A stretch of 50,369 nt of DNA from Desulfocapsa sp. (GTDB lineage: Bacteria > Desulfobacterota > Desulfobulbia > Desulfobulbales > Desulfocapsaceae): positions 53,919-104,287 of the forward strand of contig JAESPV010000003.1 of the NCBI GenBank assembly GCA_016765495.1. The letters are read 5' to 3'. This document shows, one piece after another, positions 1 to 7,245 of this stretch (the stretch's first letter is position 1; each line of letters opens with the position of its first letter). Below the pieces are notes generated by a model, which saw only the letters and a program-made list of their open reading frames with translations, did not search any database and was not told the DNA's origin. The translations under genes and the position numbers were made by a program.

Positions 1-2
1 TA

Positions 3-239
3 CAATTTCTTGCAGATCATGTTTTTGGCGATTTTTTTCAGGACATGAACACACTTTGCCAGACACTTGCCCCAAGTCGAGATTCTCATCTAATGGCAGT
101 CTCCATCCTGGGCCTGGTTTTATATCATTATCAAATCCGTCCTGTTCGCTCCTTTTTACCCGGTTTTCAAGACTCACATAACGATCCTGCGTTAATAACC
201 AGCCATGTGTTGAGCCTGTTGAAAAATGGCTGCGCATGA
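3..239 (+). CDS. C-terminal part of a TetR-family regulator (5' end outside window)
   Basis: An open frame enters from the left edge and stops at TGA 237-239, giving about 78 residues. The hydrophobic, helix-rich segment followed by a short terminal helix (residues like ITSHVLSLLKNG) resembles the ligand-binding C-terminal domain of TetR-type repressors, whose last helix often ends in this way. The DNA-binding HTH would lie upstream and is not visible, so the assignment rests on C-terminal style only. The gene is followed by a strong terminator at 345-400. It could be another short helical protein. Confidence 0.45.
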   Translation, partial: QFLADHVFGDFFQDMNTLCQTLAPSRDSHLMAVSILGLVLYHYQIRPVRSFLPGFQDSHNDPALITSHVLSLLKNGCA

Positions 240-344
240 GCACTTTCTCATCCATCCCAGAACCAAGAGGGGATATCAAAGCCCTTAAAAAGAGTGCCAG
301 GAGTCTTTTGTACTGTCGTGGAGTATAACAGGAAACTATTACAG

Positions 345-400
345 AACCCCTTTCACTATCATTACAATTATGTGATGATAGTGAAAGGGGTTTTTGTTGA
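345..400. terminator. Strong hairpin terminator between convergent genes
   Basis: Arms 345-362 and 375-392 are perfect 18-bp inverted repeats (AACCCCTTTCACTATCAT and its complement). A few further pairs close the 12-nt loop. On the plus strand the stem runs into TTTTTGTT. It sits between the plus-strand TetR-like tail and the minus-strand hsp20 gene ending at 411, so it probably terminates both. Confidence 0.85.
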
Positions 401-410
401 GGAAAATTTT

Positions 411-1049
411 TTATTCTCCGCTTTCACTCTTCTTCTTTTGTACTGTCACCGTGAGGATTCCATCCTTATATGTGGTCGTCATACCATCGTCCTCCACGGG
501 CCCCGGAAGAGTCATGACTCTGTGAATAGTCCCCATACTTCTCTCCATACGAATGTAGTTCCGGTCTTTTGTTTCCTCGGAGCTTCGTCTGGTAGTGGCA
601 CTTACGCTCAGCATATTTTCCTCAAGTGACACTTCTATCTCACCATTGTCAGCTCCTGGAATGTTCATGGTGATAATATATTGATCGTCAGTTTCTTCTA
701 TATCAGTCTGTGGTTCAATAACAAAAGGATCCCGGTTTTTACGAAAAAAAGGACTCATCTGGAGCCTGTTGTCAAAATTATTAAAAATACGATCCATCTC
801 TTCACGCATGGCTTGAATTTCCTCGTAGGGATCCCAGTTATGAAAGCCAAATGGATAAAAGTATTTATTGGGTGGTGTGTCAGGCCTTGTGGAGTCCTTC
901 TTTTGGATCGTTATTGTACTGTCATCTGGTTCTGCAGTTCCCCGATCGCTTCCAAATGATGCCTGGGTTGTAAAAAGTAACAGGAGCGGGATTGTAAGGA
1001 GTAACACTCTCCTGGCACTCTTTGTCATGTTTCCGGCTAGTCTTTTCAT
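411..1049 (-). CDS. Exported Hsp20/alpha-crystallin family protein
   Basis: A 212-residue small heat-shock-type protein. The N terminus has basic residues and a hydrophobic stretch (about residues 14-28) that looks like a signal peptide ending near QASFG, so the protein should be periplasmic or membrane-anchored, unlike ordinary cytoplasmic Hsp20 chaperones. The alpha-crystallin domain covers about residues 110-205 and has the usual PGA...EVSLEENMLSVSA strand pattern and the DGILTVTV motif. There is no C-terminal I-x-I anchor; the tail is lysine- and glutamate-rich. I chose the start at 1049 because GGAGAA lies 6 nt upstream. A longer frame back to 1115 has no better ribosome site and would bury the signal peptide. 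It is the last of four hsp20 genes in the same direction and is separated from the next by about 150 bp. Confidence 0.85.
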   Translation of the reverse strand: MKRLAGNMTKSARRVLLLTIPLLLLFTTQASFGSDRGTAEPDDSTITIQKKDSTRPDTPPNKYFYPFGFHNWDPYEEIQAMREEMDRIFNNFDNRLQMSPFFRKNRDPFVIEPQTDIEETDDQYIITMNIPGADNGEIEVSLEENMLSVSATTRRSSEETKDRNYIRMERSMGTIHRVMTLPGPVEDDGMTTTYKDGILTVTVQKKKSESGE

Positions 1050-1201
1050 GGCCTTTTCTCCATTGAATCGATATTCTCTTCCAGTGCGAGGTGCATAAAA
1101 AATGACCGATGCCACAGACCACTCAATAGAAGGAGGGGGGCATGAACCAACCGTAGAAAATATTGAGCGAGAACACCTGCAGCATCGGCCAAGCCAACTG
1201 G

Positions 1202-1762
1202 TTATTTTATCTGAATCTGCTTGATTTCCTTCCCGGGTACCACTTTTCGAGGCATCACAATGGTTAGCACACCGTTTGTAAAGCTGGCGTTAACTTTATC
1301 CTGGTCAGCATCCTCAGGAAGGGATAAGGTTCGCTGGAATGCGCCATAGGAACGCTCCATTCGGTAGTAGTTCTTGTTCTTGTCCTCTTTCTCCCGCCGC
1401 TTCTCTCCTCTTACAGTCAGGATATTATTGCTTATTTCCAGTTTGACATCCTCCTGTTCGATACCGGGGATCTCAATAGTGATGGAATAGTCCTTGTCAC
1501 TGGCGTTAATATCCACCATGGGCCTAAGGAGTCCATCGGCCAAGGATCCCTGGAAAAACTTTTCCATTCCCGGGGCAGTTATTCCATACCCGTGCAGGAA
1601 TCTACTGAACAGATCATTCATATCCCTGTGCAGTAAATTCACAGGATTAGACGGATTAGCGGAGACTTCTGCCTTCCCGTCATGGGAAACAGACAGCTGA
1701 GTGGTATGCTCATTCTCCTCATCTTTGAACCAGTTCCATGGCGCTATTTTTTTTAAATCCAT
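1202..1762 (-). CDS. Hsp20/alpha-crystallin family small heat shock protein
   Basis: A 186-residue cytoplasmic small heat shock protein. Such proteins form oligomers and hold unfolding proteins in a refoldable state without ATP. The N-terminal arm (about 75 residues) includes a hydrophobic, aromatic stretch (DLFSRFLHGYG). The alpha-crystallin domain runs from about residue 80 to 175 with motifs EIPGIEQEDVKLEI and NGVLTIVMPR. The C-terminal IQI is the conserved I-x-I that docks onto a neighbouring subunit. The start has a perfect AGGAGG 5 nt upstream. It lies 18 bp downstream of the next hsp20 gene (stop at 1781), so the two are probably cotranscribed. Confidence 0.93.
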   Translation of the reverse strand: MDLKKIAPWNWFKDEENEHTTQLSVSHDGKAEVSANPSNPVNLLHRDMNDLFSRFLHGYGITAPGMEKFFQGSLADGLLRPMVDINASDKDYSITIEIPGIEQEDVKLEISNNILTVRGEKRREKEDKNKNYYRMERSYGAFQRTLSLPEDADQDKVNASFTNGVLTIVMPRKVVPGKEIKQIQIK

Positions 1763-1780
1763 GGTGACCTCCTGCTATAT

Positions 1781-2167
1781 TTATGCGGCTTTTCTGATCT
1801 CAATCATACGTGGTTTTGCAGCCTCTGACTTTGGCAGGCGCAGTTCAAGAACACCGTTTTTCAATTCTGCATCTATTTTTTCAATATCAATGGTCTGGGG
1901 AACTGAAAATGTACGGCGATATTCAACATCACCAAACTCTTCCCAGTCGGCAGCTCCATGTTTTTTGATTTCGCGAATCCCGGAAATATCCAATGTGCCG
2001 TTATCAATGTGGACGGTGAGATTCTCTCTGACCACGCCCGGCATGTCTGCGTGAAGAAGAATCTCTTCGTTGTTTTCATGAATATCAACAACTGGGGCAA
2101 TGGTTGCAATATCTGCCCTTTTTTCCGGCATGGACTCCTTTCTTGTGGCAATTGCTGTTTCACTCAT
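1781..2167 (-). CDS. Hsp20/alpha-crystallin family small heat shock protein (short form)
   Basis: A 128-residue protein made almost entirely of the alpha-crystallin domain, with a short N-terminal arm of about 25 residues. Visible motifs are ADMPGVVRENLTVHI, the NGVLELRLPK signature near the end and a terminal IEI. AGGAGG stands 6 nt upstream of the ATG. It sits between two other hsp20 genes with gaps of 18 and 41 bp, as an operon would. The short N-terminal arm suggests it forms different oligomers from its neighbours, or joins them in mixed complexes; that is inference. Confidence 0.92.
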   Translation of the reverse strand: MSETAIATRKESMPEKRADIATIAPVVDIHENNEEILLHADMPGVVRENLTVHIDNGTLDISGIREIKKHGAADWEEFGDVEYRRTFSVPQTIDIEKIDAELKNGVLELRLPKSEAAKPRMIEIRKAA

Positions 2168-2208
2168 AATGTGTCCTCCTGACTATCTCGTTTTTAGTGT
2201 AAGGGATT

Positions 2209-2643
2209 CTATTTGATTTCAATCTGTTTCGGTTTTGCAGCCTCCAGCTTCGGAAGAGTCAGGGTGAGGATTCCGTCACCCAGTTCCGCTACCACTTTAT
2301 CCACGTCCACATCTGCAGAGAGAGTGAAACTCTTGGTGAACGTGGAATTCAGGCGTTCGACACGGTGCGCCTTGTAGCCTTCAGGTGCTCCAGCCTGGCG
2401 ATTACCACTGAGCTCAAGGTAATTCCCTTGAATTTTAATTTGCAGATCATCTCTGGACATACCCGGAACTTCTGCCTGCAGGACAAATTGATCTCCACTA
2501 TCATACATATTTGTGTAGGGAGCTGTAGCGGCCCTCCCACCAAGGACTGCGCAGGAGTCGTCAAAATCACTGAACAACCTGTTCAACTGCGAACGAAACA
2601 GATCGATACTCCCCGGCCCTCTGTTAATAACTCTTGTCCACAT
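2209..2643 (-). CDS. Hsp20/alpha-crystallin family small heat shock protein (first of cluster)
   Basis: A 144-residue small heat shock protein with start MWTRVINRG. The N-terminal arm contains FRSQLNRLFSDFDD, the alpha-crystallin domain spans about residues 45-140 (AEVPGMSRDDLQIKI, GDGILTLTLPK), and the protein ends with IEIK. An in-frame ATG four codons upstream exists at 2655, but GGAGGAAG lies between the two ATGs and fits the downstream one. As the promoter-proximal gene it is probably the first reading frame of a minus-strand transcript that also carries the hsp20 genes at 1781-2167 and 1202-1762. Confidence 0.92.
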   Translation of the reverse strand: MWTRVINRGPGSIDLFRSQLNRLFSDFDDSCAVLGGRAATAPYTNMYDSGDQFVLQAEVPGMSRDDLQIKIQGNYLELSGNRQAGAPEGYKAHRVERLNSTFTKSFTLSADVDVDKVVAELGDGILTLTLPKLEAAKPKQIEIK

Positions 2644-2727
2644 GTCTTCCTCCATATTGTTTTTTTATGTACGACAACAACTGCTTATGTGGCAGTCATC
2701 ACCTAAGCCCCCCTCGAGCTTGAGAAG

Positions 2728-2755
2728 AAAATAATCACAACAGAAAGTGTGTCAA
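2728..2755 (-). promoter_or_regulatory. Candidate promoter of the hsp20 cluster
   Basis: On the minus strand TTGACA (2750-2755) is a perfect -35 box, followed after 16 nt by TATTTT (2728-2733) as a -10-like box, about 85 bp upstream of the first hsp20 start. It looks like a housekeeping-sigma promoter; I see no CIRCE palindrome and no convincing sigma-32 pair. This is a visual match only. Confidence 0.4.
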
Positions 2756-2875
2756 TATTATTTTTTGATTATTTCAGCATGACATGCTAGCATTACTTAA
2801 ACGAAACAGAACAGCAAAGTAATACACCGGCTCCCCCCCTGAAGCCAGATACAATCCTGCACAAAAGGAAATACG

Positions 2876-3430
2876 ATGATAGATTTGACAGTGGACGATT
2901 TAAAAAAAAAGCAATCGGTCAGGGCAACATTCAAACTGCCACAACAGAGCATCGCTCTGTTAAGTATGGTTGCCAGGCAGCTGGGAGTGAAACAGAAATC
3001 ACTCTTTGACCAGCTGCTCGATGACCGGGTTACATTGACTAAGCTTGTCCGGGGTTCCACTGACTTTGAGCAAAACCAAAAGGATCGGCGTCAAAAAACA
3101 TTCGTTATCAGTCGTAACTCTCTGGCGTCGATTAATCAGACTGCAAAACGGGAAAACATTTCCAGGGATATACTCGTTGAAATATCTATCAACCGCCTGC
3201 TGCCCGTCATTGCCAACGAGCTTGAAAGACACATAAAAAGGAAGGAAATAGTAGCTGATATGAAAGAGCACCTGCTACAGGGGGAAAACATTCTAAAAAG
3301 AGCCGGCACCATACTGGGCACTAATGACCGAATCTCTAAAATGCTGGTGAAACAGCTGGGACTTGCCGGTGAGAACCTTGCGAAAATTAATGTTCTCATG
3401 GAGCAGGGATCTGCCTTGGAGAGGTGGTAA
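2876..3430 (+). CDS. Protein with two ribbon-helix-helix-like segments; possible regulator
   Basis: A 184-residue protein of unknown function. Two segments have the outline of a ribbon-helix-helix fold (one strand, then two helices): VRATFKLPQQSIALLSMVARQLGVKQKSLFD, split here at about residues 16-46, and a second at about residues 74-105 beginning KTFVISRNSLASINQTA. Single-chain tandem RHH proteins would supply both halves of a DNA-binding unit in one polypeptide. The C-terminal third is a charged helix, probably for assembly. The gene starts about 230 bp from the divergent hsp20 cluster, so it could regulate that cluster. AAGGA precedes the ATG. No family name can be given; the RHH reading is an inference from pattern. 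Confidence 0.6.
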   Translation: MIDLTVDDLKKKQSVRATFKLPQQSIALLSMVARQLGVKQKSLFDQLLDDRVTLTKLVRGSTDFEQNQKDRRQKTFVISRNSLASINQTAKRENISRDILVEISINRLLPVIANELERHIKRKEIVADMKEHLLQGENILKRAGTILGTNDRISKMLVKQLGLAGENLAKINVLMEQGSALERW

Positions 3431-3519
3431 CGTCGGTAAGGCCTGCAAAAGAGAGACAAAAAAAGATGTAACGAACCATTCCACATTGTATCAAACTCAA
3501 AAAAGAGAGGTATTTACCC

Positions 3520-3759
3520 ATGGATGAGACTATTTGTTATTGCCACAATCACACAGCCGATGACCTGGAGAAGGATGTTATTGAACATGGCCGATCCACC
3601 ATCATGGAACAGATCATCGCTGAATCCAAGGCAGGGAATTGCAGTTGTGAGACCAACAATCCTAAAGGCCGTTGATGCCTGGGTGATGTTCGCCAGGTGG
3701 TGAACATGGCATTGGCAAAGATCGGGAAGACCGCTCCGCAAGGATTGCAAACACTGTAA
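3520..3759 (+). CDS. Bfd-like [2Fe-2S] selenoprotein (in-frame UGA read as Sec)
   Basis: The frame from ATG 3520 meets TGA at 3673-3675 and continues open to TAA 3757-3759, giving 79 residues with Sec at position 52. The translation has CYC at residues 6-8, CSC at 41-43, then NNPKGR-U-CLGDVRQVVN. Bfd-like [2Fe-2S] domains, including the N-terminal part of CopZ-type copper chaperones, carry CxC, a spacer of about 30 residues, a second cysteine group and NPxGRCC; the UGA falls on the first cysteine of that last CC. A hairpin with a GG loop lies 10 nt after the UGA (3686-3707). GAGAGG precedes the ATG by 9 nt. A conventional caller would stop at residue 51 and lose the domain end. The C terminus may shift frame (see findings). 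A plausible role is electron or metal transfer with a selenolate ligand or redox group; the partner is unknown. Confidence 0.82.
3686..3707 (+). promoter_or_regulatory. Candidate bacterial SECIS stem-loop of the Bfd-like selenoprotein
   Basis: ATGTTCGCC (3686-3694) pairs with GGTGAACAT (3699-3707): nine pairs, one of them G-U. The tetraloop is AGGT. The loop GG stands 20 nt after the UGA at 3673-3675. Bacterial SECIS elements are short stem-loops placed about 16-37 nt after UGA, with one or two G in the apical loop where SelB binds, and this matches in every respect visible by eye. Confidence 0.75.
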
Positions 3760-3854
3760 AGAACAAATTCAATACATTGAAGGGGAAACCATGTAATACT
3801 GATAGCATCCGCCCTGAATACTCTACACACGACACGCTAAAACAACTGACAATC

Positions 3855-4421
3855 CTATGTTTTCTGCAAATGATCTTTAAGAATTTCATACATCGCAGGA
3901 CGTTTTTCTCTTATTTCATCTACGCTCAAGCCTTCCAGGGAATGAGGATATTTAAGCCAGTCGGCTGTTTCATGCACAACATAATCCGGAACTCTTCCTA
4001 TCTGATTGCGGCTTGGCTTGTAATACGGTACGGCGATGCGAATATCTTCTGGGATATTTAATCGTAACCTGCGAGCCAGTTCATTGATAATGGCTTCAAC
4101 GGATCGACCTGTATCAAAGACATCATCCACAATAAGCAGGCTATCGCTGTGCTGCATATTTTTGACGAGATAATTCAGGCCAAAAAGCTTTATTTCACGC
4201 GTTTGATTGTCAATCCCACTATATGAAGAGGTTCGGATCGCAATATTGTCGGACTGTATGCCATGAAAAGAGAGAAATTCCTGGACGGCAATACCAATTG
4301 GTGCTCCACCACGCCAGACAGCAATGATGAAGGTAGGTTTAAAGCCGCTTTCAAGAATTTGCAGGGCCAGTTGAAAAGAATCTTCCAGTAACCCCTGAGC
4401 AGTTAAGTATATCTTTTCCAT
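3855..4421 (-). CDS. Phosphoribosyltransferase (hypoxanthine PRT-like)
   Basis: A 188-residue type I phosphoribosyltransferase. The PRPP-binding loop is visible as LLIVDDVFDTGRSVEAII at about residues 94-111, with the two acidic residues and DTG typical of purine salvage enzymes, and VWRGGAPIG near residue 35 is the first PRPP/pyrophosphate loop. Length and style match archaeal and bacterial hypoxanthine PRT-like proteins that make nucleotides from purine bases and PRPP; the exact base cannot be read from the sequence. It is divergent from a paralogue at 4568-5146, sharing the same domain order and the C-terminal W-x-x-(Y/F)P motif. The 146-bp gap between the two must hold both promoters. Confidence 0.85.
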   Translation of the reverse strand: MEKIYLTAQGLLEDSFQLALQILESGFKPTFIIAVWRGGAPIGIAVQEFLSFHGIQSDNIAIRTSSYSGIDNQTREIKLFGLNYLVKNMQHSDSLLIVDDVFDTGRSVEAIINELARRLRLNIPEDIRIAVPYYKPSRNQIGRVPDYVVHETADWLKYPHSLEGLSVDEIREKRPAMYEILKDHLQKT

Positions 4422-4567
4422 TTTTTTCCCGTATTAACCTTGGAATGAGTACCGATTAGGATATATTTTATACAAGTAATGTTCTAAAAAGGGTATCTTA
4501 AAAGAGATGTTTTGACCTAATAAAGAATATATTAGCAATCCTTAAATCCCACATTCGAAACACTATT

Positions 4568-5146
4568 ATGGATAAAAAATTTCTTGATGAAGAGACCCTG
4601 ATTCTGGATTCCTTCAAATTAGGTGTGAAAATTTTCGAAAGTGGTGTTCGCCCTACATTTATCGTAGGATTATGGCGTGGTGGCAGCTCGGTGGGCATTT
4701 ATGTTCAGGAGTGCTTGCAGACACTCGGAATAGAAACCAACCATATTTCTTTACGCACATCGTATCGTGGCCAGCCCTCTTATCAGGAGATGGTGGCATC
4801 CGCTGATGCTGAAATCAGAGTTCATGGTACACGATATCTACTCGAGAACCTGAATGCTGACGATTCATTATTGCTGGTTGATGATGTCTTCAGCACCGGA
4901 AAAAGTATTGAAGCTGTAATCAAACGCTTAAGCCGCCATCTAAAAAGAAATATGCCGCAACAGGTCAAGATAGCGACCTTATGGCAGCGGCCTTCTTTCA
5001 GGGAAACTGAGCTGGAACCGGACTTCACACTCCACCAGACGGAAGACTGGCTGGTATTTCCCTATGAGATGAGCGGACTTACAATGGCTGAAATTGAAGA
5101 ACACAAGCCTTTCCTGGTGCCGTACCTGAAAGGATGCGACATCTAA
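4568..5146 (+). CDS. Phosphoribosyltransferase, paralogue of the divergent neighbour
   Basis: A 192-residue phosphoribosyltransferase with LWRGGSSVGIYVQE near residue 35 and the PRPP loop LLLVDDVFSTGKSIEAVI at about residues 98-115. It parallels the protein at 3855-4421 along its whole length, with a short insertion near residue 70 (GQPSYQEMVASADAE). The two probably arose by duplication and inversion and may differ in base preference. The start is the first ATG; upstream sequence has only a weak ribosome site. The product is probably cytoplasmic and acts in purine salvage, but substrate assignment is inference. Confidence 0.85.
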   Translation: MDKKFLDEETLILDSFKLGVKIFESGVRPTFIVGLWRGGSSVGIYVQECLQTLGIETNHISLRTSYRGQPSYQEMVASADAEIRVHGTRYLLENLNADDSLLLVDDVFSTGKSIEAVIKRLSRHLKRNMPQQVKIATLWQRPSFRETELEPDFTLHQTEDWLVFPYEMSGLTMAEIEEHKPFLVPYLKGCDI

Positions 5147-5336
5147 GCACCTGCTCAAAGTATGACTGGCTGGAAGGTACCCCCTCACAGAAACAGGATT
5201 TTTTCACAGTCCGATTGGTTTTACGTATGACGAATATGCGGCACCCTGCAAGCAGTTACAAGATCAGAGTTTTTTTAAACTATTTTGTTTACCCAGCGAG
5301 GAGTAACGCTGGAAAAACTATAAAGAAGAGGGAGTG

Positions 5337-6149
5337 ATGGGCTTTTTAAAGATTGAAGATAAAACATTTGTTGTATTTGGACTTGCTAATAAAAAGTCCG
5401 TAGCAGCAGCGATTGCCAAAGTTCTAGTTGAAGAAGGTGGGAAGGTCATCCATGTGGTACGCTCGGAACAACGGGCAGAAGCCGCAAAAAAGCTGTTTCC
5501 CGACGCGCCTGTTTTTCTGTGTGATGTGGAAGATGAGGCAAATATTATTCACGTCCGCAGTGAAATTGGTAAAGCAGTGAAGGAGTCAGAGGGCGGTCGT
5601 ATTGACGGACTTGTTCATTCCATAGCGTATGCCAATTATTCCGAAGGATTAACCCCGTTTTACGCCACCATCAAAAAAGATTTTCTTCAGGCCTTTGATA
5701 TTTCCTGCTTTTCTTTTATTTCAATCTGTAACCATTTTCGTGACCTCTTTGCCCGTGACGCATCTGCTGTCACCATTTCCATCTCTACCACTAGTATGGC
5801 CGCAGAAAACTACGGATATATGGCTCCAATTAAGGCAGCGCTCAACTCTTCGATCTGCTTCCTTGCCAAGTCCTTTTCTTCGTTTTCCGATGTTCGGTTT
5901 AATGCAGTGGCTCCAAGCCTGCTAAAAACTTCTGCATCTGCAGGAATTCCAGGTTACATTGACAGTTATCTCTATGCCGAAAAGGCCATCTTGCGAAAAA
6001 AGGCTCTCAAGACTTCTGAAGCTGCTGATCTTGCGGCCTTTCTTCTTTCTTCAAGATCTTCTGGAATCACTGCCCAGACCATGGTTGTGGACGCAGGGAT
6101 GTCTGTGAACTATTTTGATTCTGAAATCGTGGAAGGAACCCTTAGCTGA
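5337..6149 (+). CDS. fabI: Enoyl-[acyl-carrier-protein] reductase (FabI-type SDR)
   Basis: A 270-residue short-chain dehydrogenase of the FabI type, which reduces trans-2-enoyl-ACP with NAD(P)H in the last step of each fatty acid elongation cycle. FVVFGLANKKSVAAAIA at the N terminus is the FabI-style variant of the nucleotide loop. The catalytic pair is visible as ENYGYMAPIKAALN, where the first Tyr and the Lys are seven residues apart, as in FabI. VVDAGMSV closes the domain. A GTG stands immediately before the ATG (5334) and could be used instead. A 6-bp hairpin (CCAGCG at 5293-5298 with CGCTGG at 5307-5312) exposes AGGAG in its loop 25 bp upstream. No other fatty acid gene is nearby. Confidence 0.82.
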   Translation: MGFLKIEDKTFVVFGLANKKSVAAAIAKVLVEEGGKVIHVVRSEQRAEAAKKLFPDAPVFLCDVEDEANIIHVRSEIGKAVKESEGGRIDGLVHSIAYANYSEGLTPFYATIKKDFLQAFDISCFSFISICNHFRDLFARDASAVTISISTTSMAAENYGYMAPIKAALNSSICFLAKSFSSFSDVRFNAVAPSLLKTSASAGIPGYIDSYLYAEKAILRKKALKTSEAADLAAFLLSSRSSGITAQTMVVDAGMSVNYFDSEIVEGTLS

Positions 6150-6158
6150 GGAACACAA

Positions 6159-6331
6159 AAACTCTTCTTCAGGATAAACAGGCATTTAATCCTTTGGAAT
6201 TTTCATATGATTCCCATGTCCAGATTTTCAAATAATAGCAGGATGAAGTATAAAATCTGAATTAGCATACTCTGTACGTACTGATTATCTTCTTTGCTAT
6301 CTTTCTCACCCTCAAGGGACAGAGGTTTTAC
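6159..6331 (+). repeat. Degenerate duplicate of the 5' end of the downstream kinase gene (copy A)
   Basis: This 173-bp stretch matches 7278-7451 with about nine differences and one single-base gap, roughly 95% identity. It holds the kinase's possible start codons and the beginning of its first membrane segment, but copy A hits a TGA soon after MKYKI. Homology ends abruptly at 6331 in the middle of the first transmembrane-proximal sequence. It is a pseudogene fragment left by a duplication. Confidence 0.92.
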
Positions 6332-6471
6332 TTTTGTCCTTAAACAGACCTTTCTGATACCCAAAAGGCTACTTTAAGAAACAATACGTGGTTCTAAAAA
6401 ATACCATCTGGAACATACCGCAAAAAAAGAAACGACGAAGTCACGCGTATCGTGTGGTACCCAAGTGACTC

Positions 6472-6573
6472 TTAAATCCCCAAGACTTTTTTTAAATGCA
6501 GGTGAGCTTCCATCAGTTCGGAAACCACCTCATTTTTGTTCTGCGGTATTGAATTTTTCGACAAATATTTCAT
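6472..6573 (-). pseudogene. Possible C-terminal remnant or tiny ORF on the minus strand
   Basis: A 33-codon frame from ATG 6573 to TAA 6472 reads as a soluble helical tail (NEVVSELMEAHLHLKKVLGI). It looks more protein-like than random, and the frame extends slightly upstream before running into the toxin-antitoxin control region. It may be the surviving end of a gene cut when the toxin-antitoxin segment arrived. I do not recognise a family. The rest of 6332-6590 shows no clear gene. Confidence 0.25.
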
Positions 6574-6596
6574 TAGACCAAAACCGTAGCAACAAA

Positions 6597-6651
6597 GGTC
6601 ATTATTATGACCACTAACTTGTGTTTTATGTGTATAGTTATTATAATGACC
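6597..6651 (+). promoter_or_regulatory. Promoter and operator of the toxin-antitoxin operon
   Basis: TTGTGT (6619-6624), a 17-nt spacer and a perfect TATAAT (6642-6647) form the promoter. GGTCAT-N4-ATGACC at 6597-6612 is a near-perfect palindrome upstream of the -35, and the half site ATGACC recurs at 6646-6651, overlapping the -10. This fits autorepression by the antitoxin alone or with the toxin. Confidence 0.65.
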
Positions 6652-6680
6652 ACATGCATTAATTCAACGAGGAGGAATCT

Positions 6681-6944
6681 ATGCAAACCATTGAAACATT
6701 TGTTCCGATCACTCAAGCTAAAGCAAAGCTTCTGGACATGGTAAGGCAACTAAGTGACACAAACGATACCATTGCAATAACAAAAAACGGAGTTCCCGAA
6801 GCTGTCATGTTGTCTATGGGGAAGTTTGAAGGGCTTCTTGAGACTATAGATATTCTTGCCGATCCTAAAATGATGAGACAACTTAAAGGATCTGCAGAAG
6901 ACGTACAAGAGGGGCGTTTAATTGATCTTGACCAGGCATTTTAA
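6681..6944 (+). CDS. Antitoxin of the Phd/YefM family
   Basis: An 87-residue antitoxin. The N-terminal half (FVPITQAKAKLLDMVRQL, then DTIAITKNGVPEAVMLSM) is the Phd/YefM DNA-binding fold, and the acidic C-terminal tail (EDVQEGRLIDLDQAF) is the part that usually wraps and neutralises the toxin. AGGAGG lies 7 nt before the ATG. The stop codon shares one base with the toxin start (TAATG), so translation is coupled. A promoter with GGTCAT operators is directly upstream. The pair lies between two copies of the kinase 5' end, which marks it as a recent insertion. Confidence 0.9.
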   Translation: MQTIETFVPITQAKAKLLDMVRQLSDTNDTIAITKNGVPEAVMLSMGKFEGLLETIDILADPKMMRQLKGSAEDVQEGRLIDLDQAF

Positions 6945-7231
6945 TGCACTATCAAGTTAAAATCACCGTTTTTGCAAACGAGCTTGGACAGAAATTTTCA
7001 CCTGGGATAAAAAAAGCTGCAAAAGCAGCCCTTAAAGAGCTCTCTCAGAAGCCAGACTTAGGTAAGGAACTGCAATCTGAGTTGAGTGGTTTTAAATCTT
7101 ACCGTTTCATGCGATATCGCATCGTTTATAAGGTTGATACTAAAAATAAATATGTTGTTGTTTGGGCTATTGGTCACAGGCGAGATATTTATGAAAGTCT
7201 AGGAAATAATCTTCTAAACCTATCATCCTAA
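6944..7231 (+). CDS. Toxin of the RelE/ParE superfamily
   Basis: A 95-residue RelE/ParE-fold protein. The pattern of helix pair ([18 protein letters not shown]), then [16 protein letters not shown] and [16 protein letters not shown] is typical of RelE-type mRNA interferases, where basic residues in the RYRIVY strand and the GHRRDIY end contact RNA. The first about 12 residues form the leading strand. It overlaps the antitoxin by one base. Whether it cuts ribosome-bound mRNA (RelE) or poisons gyrase (ParE) cannot be decided here; the GHRRDIY ending favours RelE. Confidence 0.88.
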   Translation: MHYQVKITVFANELGQKFSPGIKKAAKAALKELSQKPDLGKELQSELSGFKSYRFMRYRIVYKVDTKNKYVVVWAIGHRRDIYESLGNNLLNLSS

Positions 7232-7245
7232 TCAAAAGAACGCGT

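Noticed and set aside
2656..2875. CIRCE or sigma-32 control of the hsp20 cluster
   Set aside because: No TTAGCACTC-N9-GAGTGCTAA palindrome and no CTTGAA/CCCCAT pair at correct spacing could be found.
5147..5333. Small frames between the phosphoribosyltransferase and fabI, including one ending HSPIGFTYDEY...PSEE
   Set aside because: No start with a ribosome site and interrupted by a stop; it looks slightly protein-like, but no family is recognisable and no SECIS fits.
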